64,000 bases of DNA from Bythopirellula goksoeyrii. Lineage in GTDB: Bacteria > Planctomycetota > Planctomycetia > Pirellulales > Lacipirellulaceae. The notes beneath the pieces are model-generated. The model ran no database searches. It had not been told where the DNA came from and was given only the letters and a program-made list of their open reading frames with translations. Shown here in pieces: positions 27,667-37,148 of this stretch (position 1 is the stretch's first letter; each line of letters begins with the position of its first letter). The DNA lies in contig NZ_CP042913.1 in the NCBI RefSeq assembly GCF_008065115.1, positions 4,567,278 to 4,631,277 on the forward strand, read 5' to 3'. The position numbers and the translations under genes are program-made.

Positions 27667-27751
27667 CCTAAACCCTTTAGTTTAAGTACGCCTGGGGGGG
27701 CGGTCAACTCAGCGAGAAACAAGTTAACTAAGCAGAGTTAAAGGATTTAGG
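27667..27751. repeat. Imperfect 13-bp inverted repeat in intergenic region
   Basis: CCTAAACCCTTTA (27667-27679) and TAAAGGATTTAGG (27739-27751) pair at 12 of 13 positions across a 59-base loop, and each arm lies close to a GTACGC. It lies between the symporter stop and the hisF start. Too widely spaced for a terminator; purpose unknown. Confidence 0.4.
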
Positions 27752-27790
27752 TACGCAATGGCTGCCAGGATAGCTCACTCAACTTCCGCA

Positions 27791-29551
27791 TTACCCCCTG
27801 AAGAACAAATAAGCCACCAAAATCGACGCGACCAATGCCACGGACGCCACTACATCCAGCATCGACCAACTGCTCCGAGTTTCGCTTCTCTGGGCATCGG
27901 TCAGCGTCCCGTAGGTAATGCCACTGATTCGCTCGTAGTCTGGCGCCCGGGTCATTAGGCTCACGACGATCATCACCACCGAGCTAACAATGAAGATCAA
28001 TAAACTGAAATACTGGAAGTAAATCTTATTGACGATCCAAAAGAGCGAGCCTTCGGTGTACTCAAATCCCTCCTTGACCTTTGGCAGCGTATCCACGGCC
28101 AGTCGAAATATGCCCATTAGAAACCCAACGATCAATGCCCACAAACAGCCCTGCGCGTTTAGTCGTTTCCAGAAGATACCGAGAAAGAACACGACAAAAA
28201 TTGGCGGGGCCAAATACCCTTGTACCGACTGCAAGTAGTCGTACAACCCTCGCGAGCCTTTAATGACCGGTATCCAAGCGAGTCCCACCAACACCATTGC
28301 CAAAGTGGCCCGACGACCGATGCGAACCAAGTCTGCTTCCGATGCATTGGGATATTTCTTGGAATAGAGATCGATTGTGAAAAGCGTCGAACAGGCATTG
28401 AACACACCTGCTAGTGAGCTCATTAATGCCGAGAGCAACCCTGCAACAACGATACCGCGCACTCCAGCAGGGAGCACATGCTGCACCATCAATGGAAACG
28501 CTGCCTGAGCCTGATCGCGGACCACTTCCCCCTCGCTATCAACCAACGAGCGCAACCCTTCAATGTCACCCGACTTGGCCAGTGCCAGACAGATCATGCC
28601 TGGCACGATAAAGATAAAGACCGGCAGCAATTTGAGAAGCCCGGCAAAAATGCTTCCTCGCCGTGCATTGGTCTCGCTGTCTGCCCCCAGTGCTCGTTGA
28701 ACAATGTATTGGTCGGTACACCAATACCAGAGCCCAATAATCGGCGCACAGAAAAGCATCCCCAGCCAAGGGTAGTTGCCGTTGAAGTACCAGGCCTGCT
28801 TGGTAAGCTGCCCCGCTTCGTTAACGACTTCCACCGGCGCCCAGGTCCCTTCCACCCCAGCGGGGACTAGCGGTTTCCACAGATTGAACGCTTCGCTTCC
28901 TAGGTTTTCCCTCAGAGCAGCCCAGCCCCCAATATGCTCCAACCCGTAGTAGGTCACCATCGCTGAACCAGCGATCAGAATAAATGTCTGCAATGCCTCG
29001 GTGTAAGCGACCGCGCGAAACCCACCTAAGGTTGTATAGATACCCGTAATCACGAGTACCAGAATCGATCCGATCCAAAAACTATCGAAGGGCCCCAATC
29101 GCATCTCGGGTAACAACACGCCAAATACAATCCCTCCCGCAAAAATGCCTACGGCGATCTTCGTCACGATATAAGCCACTAACGAAATGATCGACAGTAC
29201 ATACCGCGAGGCCGGCGAGAATCGCCTTTCAAGAAATTCCGGCATGGTGAACACGCGCGACCGTGAATAAAACGGCACTAGTACCCAGGCTAGCACAAGC
29301 AAACACCACGCATGGAGTTCATAGTGGGCGAGCGCCACTCCGTCTGTCGCCCCCGATCCCGCTAATCCAACCAGATGCTCGGAACCAATATTCGAGGCAA
29401 AAATAGAAGCCCCGACAATGAACCAGCCTAGACTATGACCCGCCAGAAAGTAGTCGCTCGAGGTATTCTTGCTCTTGTTGATCACCCACCACGCCAGTAC
29501 CAACAAGAGTGCAAAGTACCCGGCAACCACCATCCAGTCCAAAGCGACCAT
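27791..29551 (-). CDS. Sodium/solute symporter (SSS family)
   Basis: 586 residues with about 13-14 transmembrane helices. SSS proteins couple uptake of sugars, sialic acids, amino acids or organic acids to Na+. The family blocks are visible: NKSKNTSSDYFLAGHSLGWF (26-45), GSEHLVGLAGSGA (57-69) and ALMSSLAGVFNACSTLF in the middle. The sequence looks like the sugar/SGLT-type branch. The SDR and GH88 genes lie directly upstream on the same strand, which suggests the cargo is an unsaturated uronide or its breakdown product, but the substrate cannot be read directly. Confidence 0.88.
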   Translation of the reverse strand: MVALDWMVVAGYFALLLVLAWWVINKSKNTSSDYFLAGHSLGWFIVGASIFASNIGSEHLVGLAGSGATDGVALAHYELHAWCLLVLAWVLVPFYSRSRVFTMPEFLERRFSPASRYVLSIISLVAYIVTKIAVGIFAGGIVFGVLLPEMRLGPFDSFWIGSILVLVITGIYTTLGGFRAVAYTEALQTFILIAGSAMVTYYGLEHIGGWAALRENLGSEAFNLWKPLVPAGVEGTWAPVEVVNEAGQLTKQAWYFNGNYPWLGMLFCAPIIGLWYWCTDQYIVQRALGADSETNARRGSIFAGLLKLLPVFIFIVPGMICLALAKSGDIEGLRSLVDSEGEVVRDQAQAAFPLMVQHVLPAGVRGIVVAGLLSALMSSLAGVFNACSTLFTIDLYSKKYPNASEADLVRIGRRATLAMVLVGLAWIPVIKGSRGLYDYLQSVQGYLAPPIFVVFFLGIFWKRLNAQGCLWALIVGFLMGIFRLAVDTLPKVKEGFEYTEGSLFWIVNKIYFQYFSLLIFIVSSVVMIVVSLMTRAPDYERISGITYGTLTDAQRSETRSSWSMLDVVASVALVASILVAYLFFRG

Positions 29552-29632
29552 CTATAAAAAGCCTTTCGAAAATCTTAATAATACTAGTGATGGGCACTGC
29601 CCAATCTACTCGCCTGAAACGAAGTGCCGCAT

Positions 29633-30433
29633 TTATAACCTCGGCACGGTCAATCCACCATCCACGATCAGCACGTTTCCCGTCGCATATGGCAATTCTC
29701 CTCGAGCGAGCATCGCCACTGCCCTCCCCACGTCCTCGGGAGTGCCCCAGCGGGGATCGAGCGTAAGTCCCTCGGCAATTTTCTTCTCATAAACTTCACT
29801 TACCGAGCTTGTCATATCCGTCAGAATAACCCCGGGACGTACCTCGAAAACCTGAATGCCAAATTCCGCCAGTCGCACCGCCCACAGTTGCGTCGCCATC
29901 GCCACACCGGCTTTCGAAATGCAATAATCCCCTCGATTGACCGAGGCCAGCGTCGCGGATATCGAGGTGATGTTCACGATCACACCCGACAACGAGTTAT
30001 CTGTTTTGCGCTGTTCGATCATCCAGCGTGCAACTTCTTGAGTTAGAAAGTAAGGGCCGCGGAGATTGATCCCGATTAAACGGTCAAAACTCTCCTCGGT
30101 CGCATCCAAGAGATCAGCCCGCGTTTCGGGAGCAACTCCCGCGTTGTTGACCAACACATCGAGCCGACTAAAGCGAGAGCGAATCGAATTAAGCATCTCA
30201 GCGCGGCCGTCGGCATCCGCCACGTCCGCCTGGCAATATAACACCATCGCACCAAGAGCTTCTAATTCTTCCAGAGCATCAGCTACTGCAGCTTCCTCTC
30301 GTCTGCCATTCACTACTAAGTTGAACCCATCCTGCGCAAGCTGTCGGGCGATCCCTAAGCCAATTCCACGCGACCCCCCGGTTACCAGTGCAACCTTCTT
30401 TGGCGTATCCTTTTTGGGTGCCGACTTTGGCAT
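29633..30433 (-). CDS. Short-chain dehydrogenase/reductase
   Basis: 266 residues, classical SDR: cofactor loop TGGSRGIG (18-25), NNAG (96-99), the catalytic Ser near 157, and Tyr170-x-x-x-Lys174. The N-terminal Lys-rich extension of about 12 residues is unusual. The basic residues after the second strand (NGRREE) favour NADP(H). Annotation pipelines would call it a 3-oxoacyl-ACP reductase. With a GH88 hydrolase ending 9 bases upstream, a role as reductase of the keto-uronate released by GH88 (a KduD- or DEH-reductase-like step) is a better contextual guess, though not proven by sequence. Confidence 0.85.
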   Translation of the reverse strand: MPKSAPKKDTPKKVALVTGGSRGIGLGIARQLAQDGFNLVVNGRREEAAVADALEELEALGAMVLYCQADVADADGRAEMLNSIRSRFSRLDVLVNNAGVAPETRADLLDATEESFDRLIGINLRGPYFLTQEVARWMIEQRKTDNSLSGVIVNITSISATLASVNRGDYCISKAGVAMATQLWAVRLAEFGIQVFEVRPGVILTDMTSSVSEVYEKKIAEGLTLDPRWGTPEDVGRAVAMLARGELPYATGNVLIVDGGLTVPRL

Positions 30434-30442
30434 AATTTCAAC

Positions 30443-31828
30443 TCACTTCTCGACAGGACCAAAGAAAGTGTAGTAAGGCTGCCCCTTGGCCTCACGGCCA
30501 AGCATCAAGACCAACTCGCGCATGTGGTAATCTCCCCACATACTCGACTCGCCACAGGGAACCTTTCGTTTTGGTGGGATGTAGTCCCATCCATTGGGGC
30601 GGTGATATACCGAATGCAAGAGCAGACCCTCGTGCCGAGGATCGGTCGATAGATAGAGGTCATCGAGCAAGGTCTCGGCCACCGTCAAACCTGCCTGTCG
30701 ATAACGTATTCCTGCTTCGTCACCCTGCGACAACAGATAGTTCCCCAGTCGCAATAAACCTTGGGCTCCTATCGCAGCAGCCGAACTATCGACCGGCTCA
30801 AAATCATTGAACGGGTCGGCCGGTCGTTCCAAATAATTCCCCATTTGAGCCAACCCGGGAGCTCCCGTATCCCAATAAGGCACCCCACACACAGGCGTAT
30901 GCTCTAGATAGAAATCACAAGTCGCACGAGCGGCTTTCAAGAAAATCGCCTCGACTGCCGCACGGTCGCCGACGCTTTCAAGTTCTTCATCCTCGCGTGT
31001 GGTAAGCCACTCCAACTGTTCAGGAAAACCAACCATCGCCCACGCGAGTCCGCGTGTCCACGTGGTGAAGCCCGAATATCCTTGCTGAGTGGAGGGGCAA
31101 CGATACTCGCCGTTGTTGGTGTTGAATACGGATTCATGCGCAGTGCGACCCCAGAGATCATAAATATCACGACCTTCGTCGTACCAAATATTGTATCTGG
31201 CAGTTGCATTGGCATGTTGCACGAGCCGCACAAGTAGCGAATGCTTTTCGTCACGCTCACCAATCAACGCGTGCCCCAACTGATGCGAAAGTGCCAAAGC
31301 CCGACAAGTTCGAATCGTATCGACGAAAAGTGATTGCGGTCCATTGAAAGAGTAGATGTACCCTCCCCCATCAAGCGTGGCCGACCATCGAGCTGCCTGC
31401 ACAGCACCAGTAACCTTCAAGGCAAGTTCATAAAAACTACGTTCCGATGCATTTTCAGCGATCCGACCTTCGTTCATCAGCCGCCACAGGTTGCCATATG
31501 TACTCACGTTATTGAAGCCATGATCATGGACCCCCACGTGCGTTAAATGCGGTGCCATTACTTCGGTTGTGCGTTCCCTACCCAACTCCAAATAGCGAGT
31601 GTCATTGCTCGCATCGAATTGCAGAAGTGCCGAACCGTATTGAAATCCTTGTGTCCACTCGGTCCAACCTTTGGCTGTGTACCTGCCAGCCACTGTAAAC
31701 ACCGGCGAGGCCGAACCTGGCGGACAACTTCCTTCTATCGCATCGATCGCATTGGCCGAGGCCTCCCAAAAAACATCCAGTCGAGGCAAGAGGTCGGAAG
31801 CTTGAAGTTGTTGGTTTATTTCAATCAT
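30443..31828 (-). CDS. Glycoside hydrolase family 88, unsaturated glucuronyl hydrolase-like
   Basis: I use the ATG at 31828 (461 residues); the frame runs to a TTG at 31867 with no added similarity. GH88 enzymes remove the 4,5-unsaturated uronic acid left on oligosaccharides by polysaccharide lyases. Key pieces: HDHGF with Asp102 (101-105), SLFVDTIRT with Asp170, TWTRGLAW (256-263), DSSAAAIGAQGLLRL and MWGDYHMREL near the end. The pair of Asp residues matches the catalytic Asp pair known in the family. No signal peptide, so it works in the cytoplasm after import. It heads the GH88-SDR-symporter transcript, divergent from the aldose epimerase gene. Confidence 0.85.
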   Translation of the reverse strand: MIEINQQLQASDLLPRLDVFWEASANAIDAIEGSCPPGSASPVFTVAGRYTAKGWTEWTQGFQYGSALLQFDASNDTRYLELGRERTTEVMAPHLTHVGVHDHGFNNVSTYGNLWRLMNEGRIAENASERSFYELALKVTGAVQAARWSATLDGGGYIYSFNGPQSLFVDTIRTCRALALSHQLGHALIGERDEKHSLLVRLVQHANATARYNIWYDEGRDIYDLWGRTAHESVFNTNNGEYRCPSTQQGYSGFTTWTRGLAWAMVGFPEQLEWLTTREDEELESVGDRAAVEAIFLKAARATCDFYLEHTPVCGVPYWDTGAPGLAQMGNYLERPADPFNDFEPVDSSAAAIGAQGLLRLGNYLLSQGDEAGIRYRQAGLTVAETLLDDLYLSTDPRHEGLLLHSVYHRPNGWDYIPPKRKVPCGESSMWGDYHMRELVLMLGREAKGQPYYTFFGPVEK

Positions 31829-31995
31829 GATTTGTCCAGAGTAACTCGACTGCAGCAGAATCTTCAATTATCGCAGACATTGGTACTTGCGAAAGCCATG
31901 AAGAAACGAAAAATAGGAATTGATGCCACTTTTCATTTGTGCGGAAATCGCCGGTTCTATTGCAAGCTACCACCCCTATCTTTGAGAGTTTCCAA

Positions 31996-33102
31996 ATGCC
32001 AAGACTTTTATTCTTATGCACACTCCTGCTAACCCTCAACGCTTCTCTTGTTTCCGCAGAAGTAAAAGTCGCAGACTTCGACTCTATAGAACTATTCACA
32101 CTGACTAATAGCAACGGCATGGTGGTCAAGGCGACAAACTATGGTGCGATTATCACCACAATCGAGGTCCCCGACCGCAATGGGAAAATCGCCGACATTA
32201 CCCTGGGCTATGATGATGTCTCCGGCTACATGAATGCCGTCGATAAGCCCTACTTCGGCGCGGTGGTCGGTCGCTTTGGCAATCGCATCGCCAAAGGCAA
32301 ATTTACTCTCGAGGGCACCGAATACACTCTCGCGCTCAACAATGGCGTGAACACTCTTCATGGTGGCAACATCGGGTTCGATAAAGTTGTATGGTATGCA
32401 GAAATGGTTGGCGACAAAGGGGTTAAATTTAGCTACCTTGCCAAGGATATGGAGGAAGGTTATCCAGGCAATCTCAGTGTGAGTGTCAAGTACACCCTCA
32501 CTGATGACAATGAGATCGTGATCGACTATCACGCGACCACTGACAAAGCAACTCCAGTGAATCTCACGCAACACGCCTACTTCAATCTCAAAGGAGAAGG
32601 CGAGGGCACAATCCTCGATCACGAGTTAGTGATCAACGCGCTGCGCTATACTCCGGTCGACGCCACTCTCATTCCCACAGGAGAATTAGCACCAGTCGAT
32701 GGTACGGCATTCGACTTCCGCGAGGCCAAGAAAATCGGCCGCGATATAGATCAAACCGACGAGCAGCTCAAATTTGGTGGCGGCTACGACCACAACTGGG
32801 TCCTCAATCGTAAGAAAGAAGATGGCGAACTGGATCTTGCTGCCCGCGTGGTGGAACCGACTTCAGGCCGGGTACTTGAAGTGCTATCTACCGAGCCCGG
32901 AGTTCAGTTCTACTGTGGCAATTTTTTGAAAGGCAATCTGAAAGGGAAGAGTGGCAAACCCTACGACTATCGTGGCGGCTTTGTCCTCGAAACACAACAC
33001 TTTCCCGATAGCCCGAACCAACCGAACTTCCCCAACACAATACTACAACCCGGTGAAACCTACGATTCGAAAACCGTATGGAAGTTCTCCACCGACAAAT
33101 AG
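31996..33102 (+). CDS. galM: Aldose 1-epimerase (mutarotase), exported
   Basis: 368 residues from the ATG at 31996, which opens onto a signal peptide (about 1-17, ending SLVSA). Mutarotases interconvert alpha and beta anomers of aldoses. The active-site elements are present: [10 protein letters not shown] with its His, TQHAYFNL with the catalytic His, and the Glu in [17 protein letters not shown] that acts as base. The export signal sets it apart from the cytoplasmic GalM of enteric bacteria; such exported forms are common in planctomycetes. It is divergent from the GH88 gene, sharing a short promoter region, and is followed 56 bases later by the dienelactone hydrolase gene. Confidence 0.93.
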   Translation: MPRLLFLCTLLLTLNASLVSAEVKVADFDSIELFTLTNSNGMVVKATNYGAIITTIEVPDRNGKIADITLGYDDVSGYMNAVDKPYFGAVVGRFGNRIAKGKFTLEGTEYTLALNNGVNTLHGGNIGFDKVVWYAEMVGDKGVKFSYLAKDMEEGYPGNLSVSVKYTLTDDNEIVIDYHATTDKATPVNLTQHAYFNLKGEGEGTILDHELVINALRYTPVDATLIPTGELAPVDGTAFDFREAKKIGRDIDQTDEQLKFGGGYDHNWVLNRKKEDGELDLAARVVEPTSGRVLEVLSTEPGVQFYCGNFLKGNLKGKSGKPYDYRGGFVLETQHFPDSPNQPNFPNTILQPGETYDSKTVWKFSTDK

Positions 33103-33158
33103 CAACAACCTGCATCTCGATTGCCCGTTCGCTCACCACTAACTACGAGCCACCCATC

Positions 33159-34046
33159 ATGACTCGCAAACAAGCCTCTGATTTCGACCAAGAGTTGCTC
33201 AATCTCTATGACGACTACGCCCATGGAAGGATTACTCGCCGCGGCTTCGCTGAGCAGGCCTCCAAATTTGCCATCGGCGGTCTTACCGTAAGCGCAATCA
33301 TCGAAAGCCTGAGTCCGAACTACTCTTGGGCCCAACAAGTCGCTCCCGATGACGCGCGCATCAAGACCGAAACTCTCGACTACGCGTCACCCAAAGGCGC
33401 CGGCTTAATGCAGGGCTACTTGGCATACCCTGCCGAAGGAGACAGATTTCCCGCTGTCTTAGTCATCCATGAAAACCGCGGCTTAAATCCCTACATCGAG
33501 GACGTCACACGCCGCTTGGCCATCGCGGGGTTTCTCGCATTCGCCCCCGATGCTCTTACACCGCTTGGAGGTTACCCTGGTAGCGACGACGAAGGTCGCA
33601 CAATGCAACAAAAACGCGACGGCAGAGAAATGACCGAGGATTTCATCGCAGCTGCCAAAATACTCCAAACGTACAAACGTTCGACCGGCAAAGTAGGAGT
33701 CATCGGATTCTGCTACGGGGGCGGCATTGCGAACGCACTTGCTGTGATGCTCCCCAATGTGATCGCCGCCGCTGTCCCCTTTTACGGTCGCCAGCCCGAA
33801 GCCGAGGATGTCTCGAAAATCAAAGCCGACTTGCTCATCCACAATGCTGGCCTCGACGAACGCATCAATGCTGGCTGGCCAGCTTATGAGAAAGCGATGA
33901 AAGAGGCAGGCGTTACTCACACAGCCTACATGTACGAAGGCGTCAACCACGGCTTCCACAACGACACCACCCCTCGCTACGACGAACAAGCTGCCAACCT
34001 CGCCTGGCAACGCACTATCGATTTCCTCAACAAGACCCTCCGTTAA
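33159..34046 (+). CDS. Dienelactone hydrolase family protein, Tat-type N-terminus
   Basis: 295 residues from the ATG at 33159; the frame's upstream part overlaps the mutarotase gene and is not credible. The alpha/beta-hydrolase triad is Cys185 (GFCYGGG), Asp233 (GLDERI) and His264 (GVNHGF), the Cys nucleophile being the dienelactone hydrolase hallmark. ITRRGF (25-30) followed by a moderately hydrophobic stretch (about 36-50) looks like a twin-arginine signal, so the enzyme is probably exported folded. Substrate unknown; related proteins are annotated carboxymethylenebutenolidase. It follows the exported mutarotase gene on the same strand. Confidence 0.88.
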   Translation: MTRKQASDFDQELLNLYDDYAHGRITRRGFAEQASKFAIGGLTVSAIIESLSPNYSWAQQVAPDDARIKTETLDYASPKGAGLMQGYLAYPAEGDRFPAVLVIHENRGLNPYIEDVTRRLAIAGFLAFAPDALTPLGGYPGSDDEGRTMQQKRDGREMTEDFIAAAKILQTYKRSTGKVGVIGFCYGGGIANALAVMLPNVIAAAVPFYGRQPEAEDVSKIKADLLIHNAGLDERINAGWPAYEKAMKEAGVTHTAYMYEGVNHGFHNDTTPRYDEQAANLAWQRTIDFLNKTLR

Positions 34047-34158
34047 CCGCAAGCTCCTCTATCAGCGATGTAGGGTGCGTACTCCGCATGGCTAGCAGAT
34101 TGGCATCCTCAGTCATAGTGTCTACCTCCATGAATGCTCCTGATTGTTTGAGGCACAT

Positions 34159-34854
34159 ATGCTAGGAGCTTATTATCTGATCATCGGTGCCGGCTTCCTG
34201 CTATCTCTTGCGATTCAAGCGTGGCTGCGTCGAACCTATACCAAGTGGAGCCGCATTCAAAACTCCTTGAATCTCTCAGGTGCGGAAGTGGCGCGACACC
34301 TTTTGCAGTCGCATCAGTTGTCCTCTATTCGAGTCCTCGAACAAAAAGGAAAATTGACCGACCACTACGACCCACGAAAAAAACATATTGCCCTCTCAGG
34401 CCAGATTTATCGTGAGCCGAGCATTGCCAGTGCTGCCATTGCCGCCCACGAGACCGGGCACGCACTTCAGGACCAGGACCGTTATGGACCAATGCAACTG
34501 CGGTACATGGTGCTGCCAATCGCCACACTCGGTGCCCAGTACGGTCCTTGGGCGGCAATTATTGGGAGTTTCATCGGTTCGCCGTCTTTGGTTCACTACG
34601 GCCTACTCGGATTCGGAGTGGCCTTGATGTTTCAAGTACTCTCTCTGCCGATCGAATTCAATGCCAGCACCCGGGCAAAGGAGGAATTGGAATCCATGGG
34701 ATTCACCAGCCCAGAAGATCGCGCAGGAGCCAGCAAGGTACTCTTTGCGGCAGCGATGACCTACGTGGCAAATGCGGCGACCGCGATGGCGCAAGTACTT
34801 TTCCTGCTTCTACTCTTAGGACGCAGTTTCTTTAAAAGCGATAGCCAAGAATAA
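34159..34854 (+). CDS. Neutral zinc metallopeptidase, YugP type (Zn_peptidase_2)
   Basis: 231 residues from the ATG at 34159, which has GAGG upstream. A short N-terminal hydrophobic segment (about 3-21) precedes the zinc motif HETGH (97-101) in IAAHETGHALQDQ. Three further hydrophobic segments follow (about 117-135, 140-166, 194-221). The length and layout match the YugP family of membrane-embedded metallopeptidases with unknown substrate. It stands alone between the dienelactone hydrolase and the convergent DUF983 gene. Confidence 0.9.
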   Translation: MLGAYYLIIGAGFLLSLAIQAWLRRTYTKWSRIQNSLNLSGAEVARHLLQSHQLSSIRVLEQKGKLTDHYDPRKKHIALSGQIYREPSIASAAIAAHETGHALQDQDRYGPMQLRYMVLPIATLGAQYGPWAAIIGSFIGSPSLVHYGLLGFGVALMFQVLSLPIEFNASTRAKEELESMGFTSPEDRAGASKVLFAAAMTYVANAATAMAQVLFLLLLLGRSFFKSDSQE

Positions 34855-35104
34855 GCGGTTCATCCATTTGAGTCTCCCGGTCACTCTTGAATCTGATTCG
34901 CCAGACACGCGCTCTATAATGCCCATAGGCCATGAATTGCTTAGCCGGTCCCAGCGACAGTACCTTTGAGGGAAATCAGTTCATCGAGTTTTTTTCTCCC
35001 CTATGGCACTACTGGTTCACACAGAGCTCCGTTTGCAGTACGGTTTACAAGATCTCATGCGACTTGTGACATTTCTGGGACTCCTACTCTGAGCGATCAC
35101 AAGT

Positions 35105-35542
35105 TTATTCTGAGCGAGCAGCTCGGCCATTTGAAGATGCCAAGCGTCTTTGCTCCTCCTCGTTCGGCCAGGGATCCCAGCGCTCGTCGAAGGCGATCCA
35201 GAGTGCACGTGCATATCGGAAAAACCATAGAGGAAACAGCAAGCCAAAACCGCTCAATACCCAGAGTAATTGATTGCCAGTGAGTGTCTTGCTGAAGAAC
35301 AAGGAGAAAAAGAGTATTACGACCAGCATGGCCGTAACACCGTAGTTGAAGTAGATCGAGCCCAAGAGATACCCCGGTGCGCGGTCGAAATTGCGTCCGC
35401 ATGCCGGGCATGCGTCTTCCATCGTGAGCAAGCTGCGAAAGATCTTGTGCTCCCCACACGCCGGGCATTTAAGCCGTAAGGCACGTCGCAACAAAATGCC
35501 GAGTGCGGGCCGTGTAGGTTCTGTGGGAGGAGTTGCGACCAT
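35105..35542 (-). CDS. DUF983 membrane protein with zinc ribbon
   Basis: 145 residues. Two Cys pairs, CPAC at 26-29 and CPAC at 45-48, form a small zinc ribbon, followed by two transmembrane helices (about 61-85 and 90-108) and a charged tail. This is the DUF983 layout; the family has no assigned function. The ATG at 35542 is clear. A short divergent gene for a 55-residue membrane protein begins 56 bases away on the other strand. Confidence 0.85.
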   Translation of the reverse strand: MVATPPTEPTRPALGILLRRALRLKCPACGEHKIFRSLLTMEDACPACGRNFDRAPGYLLGSIYFNYGVTAMLVVILFFSLFFSKTLTGNQLLWVLSGFGLLFPLWFFRYARALWIAFDERWDPWPNEEEQRRLASSNGRAARSE

Positions 35543-35598
35543 GTGGCACTTCCAGTGAAGAACTTGCGAGAAGCTGCTTAACTCGTTAGGTTTCGTAA

Positions 35599-35766
35599 AT
35601 GGTTAAACTTGCACGAATCTTACAACTTGCTGGCCTCATCATTCCACCCTTGGCTATGGCCGCCCAACTGAGCGAGAATATCTCGACTGGTAAAATGCTA
35701 CAGTTTCTCTTGCTCTCGGTAGGCTTGTTTGTTCTTGGCTATGTCTTGCAGCAGTTTCGTGGATAG
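35599..35766 (+). CDS. Small two-helix membrane protein (55 residues)
   Basis: A short frame from the ATG at 35599 to the TAG at 35764-35766. The product has a hydrophobic first half (LARILQLAGLIIPPLAMAAQ), a polar turn (LSENISTGK) and a second hydrophobic helix (MLQFLLLSVGLFVLGYVL) ending in a short basic tail. The pattern of two helices with a helix-breaking PP in the first is what small conserved membrane proteins show, and chance frames rarely look like this. I recognise no family. It is divergent from the DUF983 gene and convergent with the HD-GYP gene, 20 bases from its stop. Confidence 0.65.
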   Translation: MVKLARILQLAGLIIPPLAMAAQLSENISTGKMLQFLLLSVGLFVLGYVLQQFRG

Positions 35767-35786
35767 TCATTGCTTCTGGGGATCGG

Positions 35787-37148
35787 TTAAATTGGTGGCA
35801 TCTCCTGAATTGCCGCCTGGTCCAGCCGTCGTTCTTCCCGTGCTGGGTGAGGAAGGGGAGCACTGACTTTGACGTTGGAATTAGCTATATCCACTAATAA
35901 ATCGTGGGCTGCATCTTTTCGCAAACTTCGATTCTTATCAAGTCGCTGCACGACAGGTTCTGTATAAAGACCTTGTCCTCGACGAATAACACGTGCTTCG
36001 GTTCCGTCAGTCAATTCAACATGGCTACCAATAGGAAACAAGGACACCACTTCCAGCATTGCTTTCATGACTTCAGAGCTAATAGTATTGAGTCTTACCT
36101 GGCTTAAGAGATAAGTCATTACATCGTATGGAATGTATGCCGGACGGCCCCAAGTTTCTTCTGTCAGAGCGACGTAGGTATCGGCGATGTGAAGAATCTT
36201 GGCATAGGGGTGGATCTGTCCGCCCATTAGTCCCCTTGGATAACCTGTGCCGTCTAGTTTTTCATGAACCTGTGCTGCTGCAATTCGCACTCCATCGGGA
36301 ATGTTCTGCATTTTGCTTAGGAGGTCAAAGGTATGCAGCGGATGTTGAGCGACTAGCTTTCTTTCTGATTGAGTCAGTTCGGACTTCTTGTTGCGTATCT
36401 CTTCGGGTAGTCGGTGCATTCCCCAGTCATGCACCAGCCCGCATTCGCCTACTTCACGAACGAGGTTTTCGTCCCAACCCATTTCAATCGCAATAGCCAT
36501 GGCCAAGACCGAAGTTCGGATAGCTCGGTCAGTCAGCCCGGGATTCTGTGATACTTCCGCAGAGGCAGAGTACGCCTGGTCGGAGTCTCGTATCAATTCT
36601 GAACTTGCCCTACGTGCTACCGTATGGATCGCCCGATTGTCCTGACTTAAGCCAGCGACCGCATGGCGGATCATCGTATCCATAAGTTTTTTCGTGGTGG
36701 CAAACTGCTCCGTTAGAAGTTCCTGTTGATGCTGATTATAGGGCTCACAGCCAATGCGATTGGCGCGTTCCCTGAGAGGAGGCCCCACGTTTTCGACAGC
36801 CGCTGGTATCTTGGCAGCAAAAGCTTCCAGTTGCTCAGTGATTTGCTGACTGACAAGCGTAATCGATTCAAGAGGAAATTCCTTCGAGGGATCGCCTCCC
36901 TTAGAATCCCTTGAAGCCGAATCTGGCGACTGAGATCTCCTAGGAGAGGAGAACATGGCAGAGGCGTCCTCCGGGTGCAAGAAGACGTCGAGTATCTGGC
37001 GATCAGTCAAGTCCTGTTTAAGCGACTCAGATATCTCCGTCGACGCCGTCAGGACCAAGGCGTCGTTTTCGTCCAACGCAGAATGCCTAAGTCTGCTACC
37101 AATACGAAGATGCTCTGATCGTACTCGAATCGATTCGGGAGAGTTCAT
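35787..37148 (-). CDS. HD-GYP domain protein (cyclic-di-GMP phosphodiesterase-like)
   Basis: 453 residues. HD-GYP proteins hydrolyse cyclic di-GMP. The C-terminal half carries the metal-binding series: HD in GLVHDWGMHRLP, H in QHPLHTFDLL, VHEKLDGTGYPRGL with the GYP triplet, and IADTYVALT. The canonical HHE is VHE here, with one of the His replaced by Val, which leaves the metal site questionable. The N-terminal 200 residues have a low-complexity Ser/Asp stretch near 70-85 and a helical part without a recognised sensor domain. The start is the ATG at 37148. There is no receiver domain, so input is unknown. Confidence 0.85.
   Translation of the reverse strand: MNSPESIRVRSEHLRIGSRLRHSALDENDALVLTASTEISESLKQDLTDRQILDVFLHPEDASAMFSSPRRSQSPDSASRDSKGGDPSKEFPLESITLVSQQITEQLEAFAAKIPAAVENVGPPLRERANRIGCEPYNQHQQELLTEQFATTKKLMDTMIRHAVAGLSQDNRAIHTVARRASSELIRDSDQAYSASAEVSQNPGLTDRAIRTSVLAMAIAIEMGWDENLVREVGECGLVHDWGMHRLPEEIRNKKSELTQSERKLVAQHPLHTFDLLSKMQNIPDGVRIAAAQVHEKLDGTGYPRGLMGGQIHPYAKILHIADTYVALTEETWGRPAYIPYDVMTYLLSQVRLNTISSEVMKAMLEVVSLFPIGSHVELTDGTEARVIRRGQGLYTEPVVQRLDKNRSLRKDAAHDLLVDIANSNVKVSAPLPHPAREERRLDQAAIQEMPPI

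Noticed and set aside
31829-31867. TTG start for the GH88 gene
   Set aside because: It adds 13 residues without family similarity, and an ATG at 31828 opens at the expected place.
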